From positions 25,890,494 through 25,954,493 of the forward strand of contig OZ020246.1 of assembly GCA_963971285.1 (NCBI GenBank): a DNA stretch of 64,000 nt. Direction: 5' to 3'. The notes beneath the pieces were generated by a model. It saw only the letters and a list, made by a program, of their open reading frames with translations, did not search any database and was not told the origin of the DNA. A program made the position numbers and the translations under genes. Positions 31,990-44,500 of the stretch are shown here, piece by piece. Numbering within the stretch: the stretch's first letter is position 1; each line of letters starts with the position of its first letter. Origin of the DNA: Astropecten irregularis. Taxonomy: Eukaryota; Echinodermata; Asteroidea; Paxillosida; Astropectinidae.

Positions 31990-32225
31990 ACGAGTCACTT
32001 TTTTTTTTGTGACTCGAGTCGAGTCATATTAAAGAAGTGACCCGAGTCGAGTCATTTAGCCTTTGGGAGTCAAGGTGAGTCAAGTCCCCAAAAATGTGAC
32101 TCAAGTCTGACTCAGTCGAGTCATTTAGCCTTTGGGACTTGAGTTGAGTTGAGTCACAAAAAATATGACTCAGTTCAGTTGGACTCGAGTCGAGTTGAGT
32201 CATTGACTCGAGTCATTACAACTCT
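31990..32225. repeat. Degenerate GACTCGAGTC-type repeat tract
   Basis: GACTCGAGTCGAGTCA and variants recur about a dozen times with spacer TTTAGCCTTTGGGA twice. A similar GACTTGACTTGAG tract lies at 42745-42890. Both look like expanded simple repeats. Confidence 0.8.
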
Positions 32226-34463
32226 GCTTCTCCATGGTTGTGCACATTGATCATGACCAGCCATTTCTACAGCCATGTGCTCCAACACAAAATAATTCCA
32301 TAGACTTATTTGTAACCCTGGGTACAAGTTGTATACACAAAATTTGTCATAAAATCAATATTTTGATTCAAATGACAAGTGACCTAGAAGATCATTGCAA
32401 AAATTACTGGTACTCCTTTTTTTGCATACAGACAATGTTTTTGTGCTTCGGAAATCATCACTGAGAAATCTAACCAGTTTCAGCCAAATTTTAACACTCT
32501 TATTAACCCTAGAAATTATTCTGCACAAAATCTGACCTATTATGCCATATTTACAGCAGCAGTTAAAGTTGTGGTGTGTTTTTTTCCCTACAAAACATCA
32601 GAAATAACTCAAGACTTTGAGAGATTTATGCCAGCCGTGGCGTTTTTAGAAAGACACAAATATTTAACTATGTAACACATTTTGCAGTCCAAAATTTATA
32701 ACTCATAAAAGTAAGCATACATGTTCTTCAAAGAAATTAGAGTTTGTAACTTTTTTTATACCCATCTTAAGGCCAGGGTTTTAAGTGACGACCTGCTTTT
32801 TTCTCAGAAGGCTTAAAATCACTCTTTTAATTTGAATGTTAATAATGTTAAATTATTAAATGTGTTTAACAGGAAATTTGCATTCTCAGATAAACAAAAG
32901 AGCAGAGTACCAGTTACAAATGATATAAATTGCATGGAATTTTGGTTGGTATCTGTGTACTGCTTTATAACATACTTTTTCATGCTTAGTGAGTATCAGT
33001 GATAAGCAGGTCTGACATTGAGTTAATTACCAAGGTGTGCTAACTAAAGATATTCCCTGCTTACTCTAACCATTCTCAGCTTACAATTTTACCCCAAAAC
33101 AACTATCCTAAACAGGCATGTTTCCAGCATAATGGGCGTGCCCCCCATTATGTTTCACAATAAAAGCATACAATTAAAATAAAAACAAATAAAAAACAAC
33201 AAAAATTCTTTTAAGCAACGAGTAAAAGCCTCCACACTTCATCTTCGTTTTAGTTTTAGACCATGCGTAACTCACAGCATTTTCTATAAGAAAAAGATGG
33301 AAATTTCCTATTAATTTTGTCAAGGGAAGATTTTTTAGTGGGGATTCAGAAATTCAAGGCAAATTCGTGCAGAAGATTGTCACACAATGATATCTGCATA
33401 ATCAGCTTGTGAGTGTGAAATAATATGATATTCATGGATGTCTTACATATTACATAAGTCACATAATGATGACATGAGTGCATTTCATACATATATCAAG
33501 ACATGACTTTTCATATTATCATTACAAAAACAAAGTGAAAGTAAACTCATGCTCAAGTCATTCTGCTAATATATGCTTTGGCATACCAACACAAAATTTA
33601 AAACAATGCCATGCAAATAGCCACTAACCAAGCACTTTGTTGAGTGAATTTCCAACAAGAATATGACAAAATCAACATCATAAAGAGTACAATTCTAGGA
33701 ACACAAACTGATTTGAAAGGTCTCATTAGGGGACAATCATAGCTGGGTCTTTTTCTTCCTCCATGGGACAGTCCATCACTTAGCTAAAATACCTGTACAA
33801 ATATTGTGTTTGCCCTACGTCAACAGAAGTAGTGAAGGTTATACAAAGGTCAACACTGTGTTATTACAGAGACTCTGTTTGCATGAGTGATTACACATGT
33901 ATTATGATTATGGCATTGACTAAGTAGGAGTACAGAGGTTTTCTTTAAGGAAGGATGTGACATTTCAAGAAAAAAAAACTGGGTAAATATATCCCTTATA
34001 TAACTTGAAGAAAATTAGCCGTAGAACAAAGTTATAAAGGACGTATATGAATTCTGTGTGACATACAATTGCTTTAAATTTAGACACTAAACTTATTTTC
34101 AAAAATCATGAGAAATTCTGAAATTTGGCATTCAGTATTTAGCTATCATGCTATGTATGGCAGAACTATTTAGGTTAATACCTTTACAGTAGTCGTGATT
34201 TCTTTTGTTAAACAAAAATAATAAACCAACTACGTGCAAATATAACATTTGATTTACAGCTCCGGAATAACCAACCAATTTATAATTGCAAGACTATTCG
34301 ATGCTACCTTGACTACGACTGATACAACTGATTGTGAAATGGTTTGGTGAAATGCAAAAAGGAAAAATCAGACTTCTATGCAGTTTGGTGGAATAAACAT
34401 GATTATAGCCAATACTTTATACAAGATGACCTGTATTTAGTTAAATCAATCACAACACAACAC

Positions 34464-34760
34464 CAGGGCCCAATTTCATGGAATCTGTTACCGTAAGCAA
34501 ACATTCTTCGCTAATACGATAGCAGACTTTTTTTGCTTACTATTAGCGTATTTCACGGGGGAGTTTTCTTTCTCGCTGCGCTAAGCAAGGACTTTCTGCA
34601 GAATGATGAGCAGAAAAAAGATCAAGGTTAGCCTAGAAATTATTCGCTAATCAATTAAGCGCCGAAAGTCTTGCTTACAGATTCCATGAAATAGATTTCA
34701 TGCGTAGCAGTGCCCCTAAGCACAAAAATAGGCCATGATGAATTCCATGAAATGGGCCCA
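34464..34760. mobile_element. Foldback MITE (GGGCCCAATTTCATGG), copy 2
   Basis: Ends CAGGGCCCAATTTCATGG and, inverted, TGGGCCCATTTCATGG. The interior has TTACCGTAAGCAAACATTC and CGTATTTCACGGG. Confidence 0.8.
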
Positions 34761-35025
34761 GCTCTTCAAAATACTGGTCAATTTTGTTTTAAAATTCACA
34801 TGTTCAGTAAGAAAGTTAAGAGATTATGGTGGATATTTTTTGCCATTCATGCGACTAACATGATACATGGGCTTCTCAGAGTTAGCTGGGCATGAGGTTT
34901 CAATGCTAGCAGGATCTTTCTCAAAGGCTGCTTAGAGTTAGGAGGGCCTGAGGTTTCAATCCTAGCACAATCTTTGTTAAAGGCTAAAGTGCTCATTATT
35001 TTGGTTGATAAGCAGTTTGCAGCAG

Positions 35026-35031
35026 TTTATT
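35026..35031 (-). terminator. EDC4: Candidate EDC4 polyadenylation signal
   Basis: A canonical AATAAA on the minus strand, about 380 nt after the stop codon. It is the first clear hexamer downstream apart from the one on the stop codon. No downstream GU-rich element was tested. Confidence 0.4.
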
Positions 35032-35408
35032 ACATGTTATGACACTTTGGCCACTTTTCTAAAGGAAAGGGTGATCGTAGCTAAATTTATGCTCCTACTT
35101 TTGGCTCACAGCTAAGTTCAGTCAAATGAGGCATATGTTAAAAGCCTAACACAAAGTGTAACGGCCCTTGAAACAGTCCAACTGACGTTTGCGTTCAGCA
35201 CAAAAAAAAACAAGAAACTAAAAACAGAACTGAAAATTGCACGAATGGGTCTGATACTGCAACTTCTCTGCATGTGTGTAACAATAAACACATGTCAAAA
35301 CAAATCTCGCCCCCCAAAAAATAAAAAATAAACTTTCCGAGCAGAACAAAAATGAAGAGATAGCTCAAATAAAACCGATATAAAAAAATGAGAGGGTGTA
35401 AAGTGGAG

Positions 35409-35414
35409 TTTATT
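35409..35414 (-). promoter_or_regulatory. EDC4: AATAAA overlapping the EDC4 stop codon
   Basis: The last codons read ACC AAA TAA A, so a canonical polyadenylation hexamer spans the stop codon. Its use would give an almost UTR-less mRNA, so a downstream site is more likely the main one. Confidence 0.35.
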
Positions 35415-35596
35415 TGGTGAGGGACTGAGCCAGCATGAGAACACGTCGCATCTGTTTGGTGTGTGTGTGGTTTGCATGTTGTTGCAGGAAGGTGGTGATG
35501 TGACGGCAGAGGTCCCCGATGACTATGGGTAGGTGCTCGTGGTACTGGCTGGTAGTCCTATCTTCGGCAACGACCATGACTGCCTCTTCAATGTAC
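35410..35596 (-). CDS. EDC4: EDC4 exon 25 (last coding exon, stop)
   Basis: YIEEAVMVVAEDRT, ICRHI-like GDLCRHITTFLQQH, MRRVLMLAQSLTK, then TAA at 35410-35412. Corresponds to human YLEEAVMHLD...LSLMLHGL. The acceptor is CCATTTCAG. Confidence 0.95.
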
Positions 35597-38500
35597 CTGA
35601 AATGGTCAAATTAATGAAACAGCGATGAAAACAAGGTTTCACTTGATGTCATATTAGACCCATTCACACACATCAAAATAATCACGATTATTTGAATCGC
35701 GATTCAAAAACTAGATTTTTTTCGTGTGTGGACACAAATAATCGCGATTCAAGACACACTTTGAGTCAAAATTTTTTTAGCCTGTGTGGACATGACAGAA
35801 AATAATCCTGATTCAAATTTGTTAGTCCTATAGAACTATAATTAAATATGTCTTACAAAATATATGGCTTTTTGTTAGGGACCTCCCCGAATCTGCCAAA
35901 GTCAATAACAAGTCATCCCAAATCTTCAATTTCATATACAGTCTTGTGTCCATCAAAAGATTCTGATTGATTCAGAAAACAATGCCTTACAATCAGTGGC
36001 GTAACTGATGCCTATGACAAAAGAAAATCAGACAATTTGAAATTGAAATTTGTCTTTTATTTAAACTTCATCGGATTAGATTTCCAATAACTTCAACAGA
36101 ACAGCTCCCTTTTTTGCCTTTGCGCCCCCCTAAAAAGTTGCACCCGGGGCACATGTCCCTGTTGCCCCACCATAATTACGCCACTGCTTACAATTAAACA
36201 ATGTAAAATTTATCAACCAAAATCCCGCAGCATGTGCAATCCAGATTCCATTAAAATTCATGCCTTAGTATTGAAGAATTTGAAGGTCTGCGGGGGCTTG
36301 ATGGACGAGCTGTTCAAAGGAAGAAATGGAGGGAGCACATTTTGGACAGTAAAGTCCAGGCACATTGGCTTCATATTGAAGACCAGGGGTCGATCCATTG
36401 TAACTCAAGATACGATGGATAACCATCGTATCCTTCGACTTCTATGTAGGGCTACAATACATCAGAAGTCCTACGATTGATAGTACGTTACTAGAAATTG
36501 TTACGTGAGTTTGGTGAAATCGAACCTAGATGGCCCAACTTGGCAAATAGTCTGGGTAATGTGGCATAGGAATGCTACACAGTGATTGACTTTTGAAATT
36601 TTTTAATGGTTCCTGGTCAAAACGGCCACTGGGTTAGGCTGACATAACATGTCATATGGCTTCTGCACGGTATTGGACTTTGGCATATTCAGGAGGGTAC
36701 CTAGGGCCTGTTTGTCTAACGCACAGGATCACGGATTCTACTGATCCGGATCCCATTTTAGTACACCCTGCATAGGATGAGGATCCGCAAATCTGGGATC
36801 ATGTGCGTTAAACAAACAGGCCCTAATCTCATTGACCAAGATCACTAAGGGTTAGCCTTACTTCAATTTGAGTGACGTGTTATTTCCCAGATCATGTGAC
36901 AGTTGCTGGATGAGAGAGAGTAGCACGGGTTGATCCAGTGGACACGGATCGGCTCCAAATAACTGATCAGGATTCACAGAGTTGCAGACAAACAACACGG
37001 CACGAAGATCCGATGCACTCAAGGCCTGTAACAATCATCAACAAACACAAGATATTATATCTCAACATCTTGAATGAAATGTACACTGTCTGCTGACGGT
37101 CAGCACACTGTCAGAACACTGTCAGTACAGTCAGTACACTGTTTATACACTGTCAGCACAATCTCAGTACATTATAAGCACACTGTCAGTACACTGTCGG
37201 TACACTGTCAGCACACTGTAAGCACACTGTCAGTACACCGTCAGCACAGTCAGCACAACGCCGGTACACTGTCATCACACAGCCAGCACACTGTCAGCAT
37301 ACTGTCAGCATACTGTCAGCATACTGTCAGCACACTGTCAGCACACTATCAGTACACTGTCAGTACCTTTCAGTATGCTGTCAATACACAGTCAGTAAAC
37401 TGTCAGTGAACTGTCAGCACAATGTCAGTACACTGTCAGAACACTGTCAGCACACTGTCAGCACACTGTCAGCACACTGTCAGCACACTGTCAGCACACT
37501 GCCAGCACACTGCCAGAACACTGTCAGCACACTGTCAGCACACTGTAAGCACACTGTCGGTACACTGTCATCACACAACCAGTACATTGTAAGCACACTG
37601 TTGGTACACTGTCACTACACTGTCAGCACACTGTCAACAAATCCACTTACACTTTGGAATGCCTGTATGATGTGGCCTTGCTGGAGTAGTTGTGTAATTT
37701 GGCTCTGGACCTGTCTGATATCAGGTGCCTGAGGTACAGGCGTAGGAGCCTGGGACCTGACTACTGCAGCGATACTACTCTCCACATTGCTCTGATGATC
37801 ACGGAGAGCCGACTGCAGTTCCTCCTTCAGTAACTTGCGCACTTTAGACATAATGTCCTGCTCCATTCTAAAATCAAAGATGAAAAGATGAAAAGTTAAT
37901 TCAAATGACACAAAACAACCTGATTTCGTGAATGAAAATACTGAGTCTACGACAAAACGTGGATCCACTTGGTCATTACATAGTTCACTGCTACACACGT
38001 GGCTAGGAGATATCTTTACAATCAGTCATTCAAATTAACATCCATCCGTGTCTGCTATGACTGGGCTAGACAGTCATGACAATCCAAAAACCAAAGATTA
38101 TATAGCGCTATGCGCAAGATGGGGAACTCTCCCTGAAACGCGTAATCGCCATGGGCGCCATGATGGAGTTGGGCGGGCGCTCCACGTACGGAGTTTCCAT
38201 AGCATGATATCAGCGACTTGCACAAGTTGGTCCAAAAAACAACAAAAAATCAGCGTTTTCATATTCAGCTGCTTCACATCAATGTCAAATGTTTCTATTT
38301 ACAATAAACAATAGGTTTTAATTGAATCCGGGCAAAATTTTGCCTAACACTCCTCTTTTCTTTGATAAAGCGTCCAGCCTCCATTTGTCCCGTGTACAAA
38401 CTACTCACCAGTTGCACACCGACATGGCGGATCGTGTATAATTTGTATGGAGAATGGCGGCCTCCATACCGATTACCACGTGCCCTATGGTCAGTTATCC

Positions 38501-41500
38501 ATTCTGCGCGTAGCGCTATATAATCTTTGCCAAAAACTGAGATACAAGTTCCCATGAATCAAGCTGGAAAGATCTTTCCAACCGTCCATGATACTTGCGT
38601 ACAATTTTCCTTTCATCTGTTACAATTCAAGAGATGTATATAAGCAAGCCAACAAAACACTTCCACTTTTTATTTAAAAAACACTCAATTGATTGCACGG
38701 CGCATGTCATAACCAAATTGTTCTATCCCTAGTCATAGGGCCAAATTATCAGTCCTGAAACTATGTCAACTCCCTGAAGAGTGTACATCCCCAAGCACAA
38801 AGCAGTCTCTACCCCGATGGGTTCCATTTTACTTTAATAACTCAAACGGATGATGACACTCTATGAACTTTCATTTGAAGATCTCATGTCTAGCAATACC
38901 ATTATTTATCCACTACACTACCCAGGAGTACACATAAATCACAGACAGAGTAATTGTGAGTTTCGAGGAGTTCAATTCTGACAGCAAGACATACTTGTCA
39001 TTGGTCTTAGTAAGCTGCTTGGTAAGCTCAGACTGTACACTGGTCAGGATGCTCTCCTTCATAGCTTCAGAGTTTGACTTGACGGACTCTACCAGGTTGA
39101 TGAGCTCGGCTAGGATTGGATCACGAGACTCCGCCTCCTTCTGTCTGAGCTTATTGAGGTGTGTCTCCAACTGATGCGTGTCTGCAAAATACAGGCCAAC
39201 AATAGCAAGGTCAATTTAAGGTCAATAGCAAGGTCAATATAAAAACCACAATTTTTTTTAAGGAGAAGAATACATTTCATTGGCTTCATTGACAGCTTTC
39301 TTAATTTATATAATTTCTCAATTTATTTCTCAAGTATTTCATTGTGGCAACAATGCTCTCAAGAAAGCTATCTCTAGAGATTTTGCAAAAAATGAAACCA
39401 CCGGCGAGAAAGGGAACCTCTTCCAAAACCCATCATGAAGTGAATAGGCCGTGTCCGAAACGGGCTTCCAGAGCTGCGGCTAGGTCAATTGTCTTGTTGA
39501 CTCTGCGTATTTCCAATGGAGCGAAGACCTAGACCTAGCTCTAGACAACAGATTCAGATGCAGCCTTAAGGTTGCAGACTTACATTGTCTGGTTCCTGCC
39601 TCAAAGGCTGTATTGACTTGCTGGAAGAGTGACTGGCATGATTGCTCAAAGGCCGGCACCACACTCGATCTGAAGGCATCCCTGTATGTCGTCTGTATGG
39701 TTGCACCAAGGGCATTAGCAGCTGCCTGCCCGATTGCATCGGTAGTGCCCTGAAAATGGACCGAAATAGTAACAGTTATAAAAACTGAGACAAACAGGGA
39801 CATAGAAACTGTCAGACATGGCGGGGAAAGAATACCCCTGACAGATAGAGTCATAATATAAAACAGAGACACAGTGGCATATCTAGGGGAAAACGGCGCC
39901 CGGGGCAAGGGCTAAAAATACACCCCAGATTCCAACTTCCGATGCCAATGAAAAACAAAAATCAGACAATTCAAAACTGGAATCTTTCTTTCTTTGTTCA
40001 AATTTCATCGTATTAGATTTCTAATAACTTCAACAATACATTCGTGAAATAACCACAAGGGAAACTGACTGAGTTATTTTAAGTCATTGAAAAGTGAACA
40101 AAGAAAAATTGACTGGAGCGGGATTCGAACCGGCGACCTCCTGAATACCGTACAGGCGCTCTACCAACTGAGCCATCCAGCCCTATGTTGGTGGTGACCC
40201 CAATAGTCAACTATCTTTGTTCGTTTGGCAGTCAGAAGCCATGAAACCACGCACACACCGCCACAACTTCAACAATACAATTTTTTCAGGGATGAAAGAC
40301 TTTAGATTTAAATCTGAATTCTAGATTTTAACTAATTTTTAACTGAATGTTAATTTCTTGCTCTGAAAAAAGTATAAGAACTTGTAAGTTTTCAGCTTTT
40401 TCCTTGGTGTTTTTAGATTTTATTTTGTGTGGCCACTCACATCCCTGGTTTTTCTTTTCCCCCCCTTTTCTTTCTTTTGCCTTTGCCATTCTTTGCGTCC
40501 CCCTAAAAAGTGGTGCTCTGGGAATGTGTCGCTGTTGCCCCCTAGATACACCACTACAGAGACAGACATGGACATAGACACGGTCATACACACGGTGGGG
40601 GTAACATACCCTTGATTTGACCAGCTTTCCGATATTCTCCCTCATCAACTGATCTGTGGCCGTCAGTTTCTGTGACATGACGGTATTCAGCTGCTCGCTC
40701 AATGGCCCGATGAGTTTGCCAATCTCTGCAATAAGTACAAAACAAAAACAGAAATATTTCGCAAAATGATTAAACGTCCAAATGTCAAATAACAATAGTA
40801 CATGAAGCAAGAAGTCAGAGATTCTCAATAAATCGATTATGTTCTTCTTTTAATAAAAATGAAAGGGTTATTCATCGCGGTGGATACAATTAAGGAAAAA
40901 AAAGGTGATCAAAGTCACACGATGTCGTGTTGCTGGTAGCGACGTTTCGGCTGCTGGCTCTTCTTTTACATCACCCAATGTCACTACCCACACCCTATAT
41001 TCTAAGATAAATTCTCAATCATATGTTTCTATATCATATGTTTCTCAGGTTGCAGCATTGTTAATGCTGCACGTATCTTCAATGATCCTTGGGACATAGT
41101 GGTATGTGAGTGGTTTTATGGCTTCTGACTGCCAAATGAACAAAGATAATTGACTATTAGGGACACCACTACCATAGGGCTAGATAGCTAAGTAAGTAAG
41201 AGTGCCAGTACGGTATTCCAGAGGTCGCTGGTTCGAATCCCGCTCCAGTCAATAAGTCTTTGTTCACTTTTCAATGACTTAAATTAACCGGTCATAAATG
41301 CTCTATCATCTCCATTCCATTCAATGGCCACTTCCCAGCCATGAAAATTTGGTCGGTAATCCTGTTTGATCGAGGAAGACTTTTCAAGCTTTAAGCAAAC
41401 TTTGTGCTGAAACAGCTCTACGAAATTGGCCCCTGAACCAAATAAGACACAGAACTTTGTATGAGTCGCACGGACCACTCACCGGGTAGGACTTTGCCTT

Positions 41501-44500
41501 CAATCTCTGAGCGTACAGTCTTATCCAGTCGACTGGTGATAGACTTGTTGAGATTCTGTGAGACACACTCTAACAGACGTTCCTGCTTCTGCTTGTCCAA
41601 TGACTGCCTCTCCTGCATGGCGGTGTTTAACCTTTGACCTGTGGGCATTATCATGTTGCTAAGGAAAACCAAAGCAATGTTACATAGCAAGACTGCCAAA
41701 CACTACTTGTTTGAAATGGATTTGAGCCTGGACTTATGGATTCCCATAAACAGTGCTCAACCATCCGAGCGATTCATAGAGCTATATTAAAATTACTAGA
41801 GCGCTAGCTCCGTGTACAGAGTGATGCCTGCTGTGCGTATCCATGTTTGTGCACAAACCTATGGAATAACACACAATTGTGAACATCTTTTGTGCGTCTA
41901 TTTGCATGTCTGTGTTTGTGTTCTATACAGGTGCGTTATAGAAGCCAAATACGCCAAAAATCCGACGCACCTTAGGTAAATGAGTGTTCCATTTTGCGAA
42001 GTGCGCACACACGCTCTGCACGTCAGTCATGCAATGATTGCATGTGTCATAAAGATGCACTACCGGTACCATTCACACGTACTTGCGCGTTGCATATAGT
42101 GTACACTCTTCGAAAGGCATTCCGCTCAAAGTTTTATTGTTCCACAGACACGCACATAAATTCAAAATGACTGTGCCCAGAACGGCTTCTACGCACGGAG
42201 AATACTTAATCAGTATTTAGATCTATCATGGCACTGCCCTACAATATCCCCTCTTTGGTACTGTAGGGTAATGTGGCCTAGTGGTCTGGCGTGTCAAACT
42301 CAAGATCCTGTGGTCAATCTACAGATTGTGGGTTCGAATCCAGCCATGGGCTAATGGTGCTTGTGTCCTTGGGCAAGATGCTTTGTCACATATTGCTCCT
42401 CTTCACCAAGGTGTAAATGGGTGCCTGCGAGGGTAGAGATGGCTTTGTGGTTTGATTAGTCTTTGTACGCTTTGCAGGCAGCTAGGGGCTGTATACTCCT
42501 CAGGAATGTAAATGGACCCGATGACCAGGGATAATAATAGTGTAAAGCGCTGTGATACGACTTGTGTAAGAACGCTATATAAATGCCTTAATTATTATTG
42601 AATCTAAGACCCCTTTAGTCAAACACTCAGACTTTTAAAGGCATAATACAGGATTGGTAAAGGTGACAGAGCAGCTGCAGACTGTTCATAATTTTATTTG
42701 TCATGGAATAGAAACAACCCTGTGAAATTTTCAGCTTATACCAGAGTTGTTGACTCCAGTCTGTGACTTGGACTCAAGTCCGACTCAAGTTACTGATTTT
42801 AGTGACTTGCGACCTGACTTGAGCCAAAATGACTTACGACTTGACTTGAACCAAAATGACTTGTGACTTGACTTGAGCCCTTGAGCCATAATGCGCCCTA
42901 CGGTAGCCGGGGCTGTATACTCCCCAGGGAGTTGAGATGGTTTCAAGGATGTAAATTATGGCCTAATGACCAGGGATAATAATACATTTGTAATGCACAG
43001 TAGAGTATATTCATATAGTAGCTGCGCAATATAAATGTCCTATATTATAACTCTCAATTGCTATATTTTAATAGAGATATTAATATAGAGATATCCAAAC
43101 ATTAAATATTTTTCCTTTCTTGTGACAACGTAGCTCGGTTGTGGTTATTGCAAGGATACGTTCCTGCTCGGACTGCTTAGTCATGGTGGTTTCCATCTTG
43201 GTGCAGATGCTCTTGTCCAGCTTATCGATGCGAGACCTCATGGACTGGATGATGCTGTTGGCCTGCTGTGACTTGGCTAGGTCCTGCTTCATCTGCTTCA
43301 ATTCCTGCTGCTGCGACTGCAGCAGGCCCAAGACCTGCTGCAAGGTGTTGTTCATCTGTGGATGACCGGTGTCAATATTTGCATGTAAATGACAAACAAA
43401 GATCACACTACAGCTGTCAACGAAATCACGAAATGATTCACGTATGGAAATTCATTTGAAAGGGGCAAAAGACCGCTCATCAGACAAAGAATGACCCGAA
43501 ATATATAAAAATGCTTGGAGTTAGCAGGGCCTGACGTGTTTTGATCCTAGCATTATTTTTCTCAAAGGCCTTTGAGAAAGATCCTGCTAGAATTGAAACA
43601 TGTCAGGCCCTCCTAACTCCAAGCTCCTTCTGAATATCTTGGGAAGTCCTCCCTGATCCTCTATGGTCTATTTTCCCTGAATCAACTGATGATTCCTTTA
43701 TTCTAGACTTTTTTGTTGATTGCCATTAAGCTTTGATACAGGCAAGCACCCGTGTGAAAAGGGGTCAATCTCCGGCCTGGAGGAATGATGTAGACCCTGA
43801 CAGAAGCCTTTACCTCTGGCATGAGTGATCTGTCTTCCATGTCCATCGGCGAGGTTTTCCTGGGTCTTGGGGATGACCGGCTGAACTTGTCACGTCGCGG
43901 TTTCCTGGTCTTACTCCTGGAGCCTGATGGAGACGCAGAATCTGCCGGTTCCACATCAGAACTATGAAGAGGACGACAATCAGGGTTGGAGGAAAATGGA
44001 TTAGAACTTGAAGACAGGAAGTTATGCAAGACCTACAAGTCTACTGATTGTCTAACTAGCAGAACTAATTGAGAATATGGTGTAGCTATTTGAAAATCAA
44101 AATTTATCTAGTTATCTCTTGTTTGTTTCTGAATTCTTTTTCAGCTATAGACCTTATTCATAGTGCATCCATTTTGTCACCTTCCTTGTATACCCGTTGG
44201 AAAAGACAACACCAATTCTAAAAAGAAAACGGGTATCAGACTACTTTGAATCCAAGCCTCGGTTTGATTGCACTGCTTCGAATGTAGGATGGATGCACCG
44301 TGAATAAGGTCTATCAATGTAACGCCGTCAAACTTTCTACGGCACCATACAGATCCTGCCTTAGGCAGGGCTCGAATTTCGTGAAAAAAAAACACCGGAC
44401 AACCGATCTACTAACTAAAGTATTTTACTAGACCTGAACTTTTTTCACTACACCTGCGGCATTCATGTACATAGGAAAGCCGTAATTGTATGCAATATTG

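Larger units (their letters stand above)
30360..35400. other. Intergenic region between the cadherin promoter and the EDC4 3' end
   Basis: About 5 kb, AT-rich. It holds a CAGGGATG-ended MITE (30867-31046), a GACTCGAGTC-repeat tract (31990-32225) and a foldback MITE (34464-34760). It also has a pair of AGAGTTAG...CAATC-TAGCA repeats (34875-34985). The rest, including short open frames at 30601 and 32234, shows no gene I can support. Part is likely EDC4 3' UTR or downstream flank. Confidence 0.6.
39872..40556. mobile_element. hAT element copy 2, 8-bp target duplication, with two nested insertions
   Basis: Left end CAGTGGCATATCTAGGGG, right end (inverted) TAGTGGTGTATCTAGGGG. CAGAGACA flanks both sides (39864-39871, 40557-40564). 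The body matches 35994-36186 (CATCG-ATTAGATTTC, AATAACTTCAACA, CCCCCTAAAAAGT). It is interrupted at 40041-40264 by a SINE and at 40287-40447 by a foldback MITE. Confidence 0.92.

Noticed and set aside
36232-36480. 82-codon plus-strand open frame in an EDC4 intron
   Set aside because: No recognisable domain; its 3' part runs into a foldback MITE.
37074-37732. Two overlapping plus-strand open frames of about 110 codons with repeating peptides
   Set aside because: They are produced by an 11-bp minisatellite whose unit has no stop in any plus frame, and they lie antisense in an EDC4 intron.
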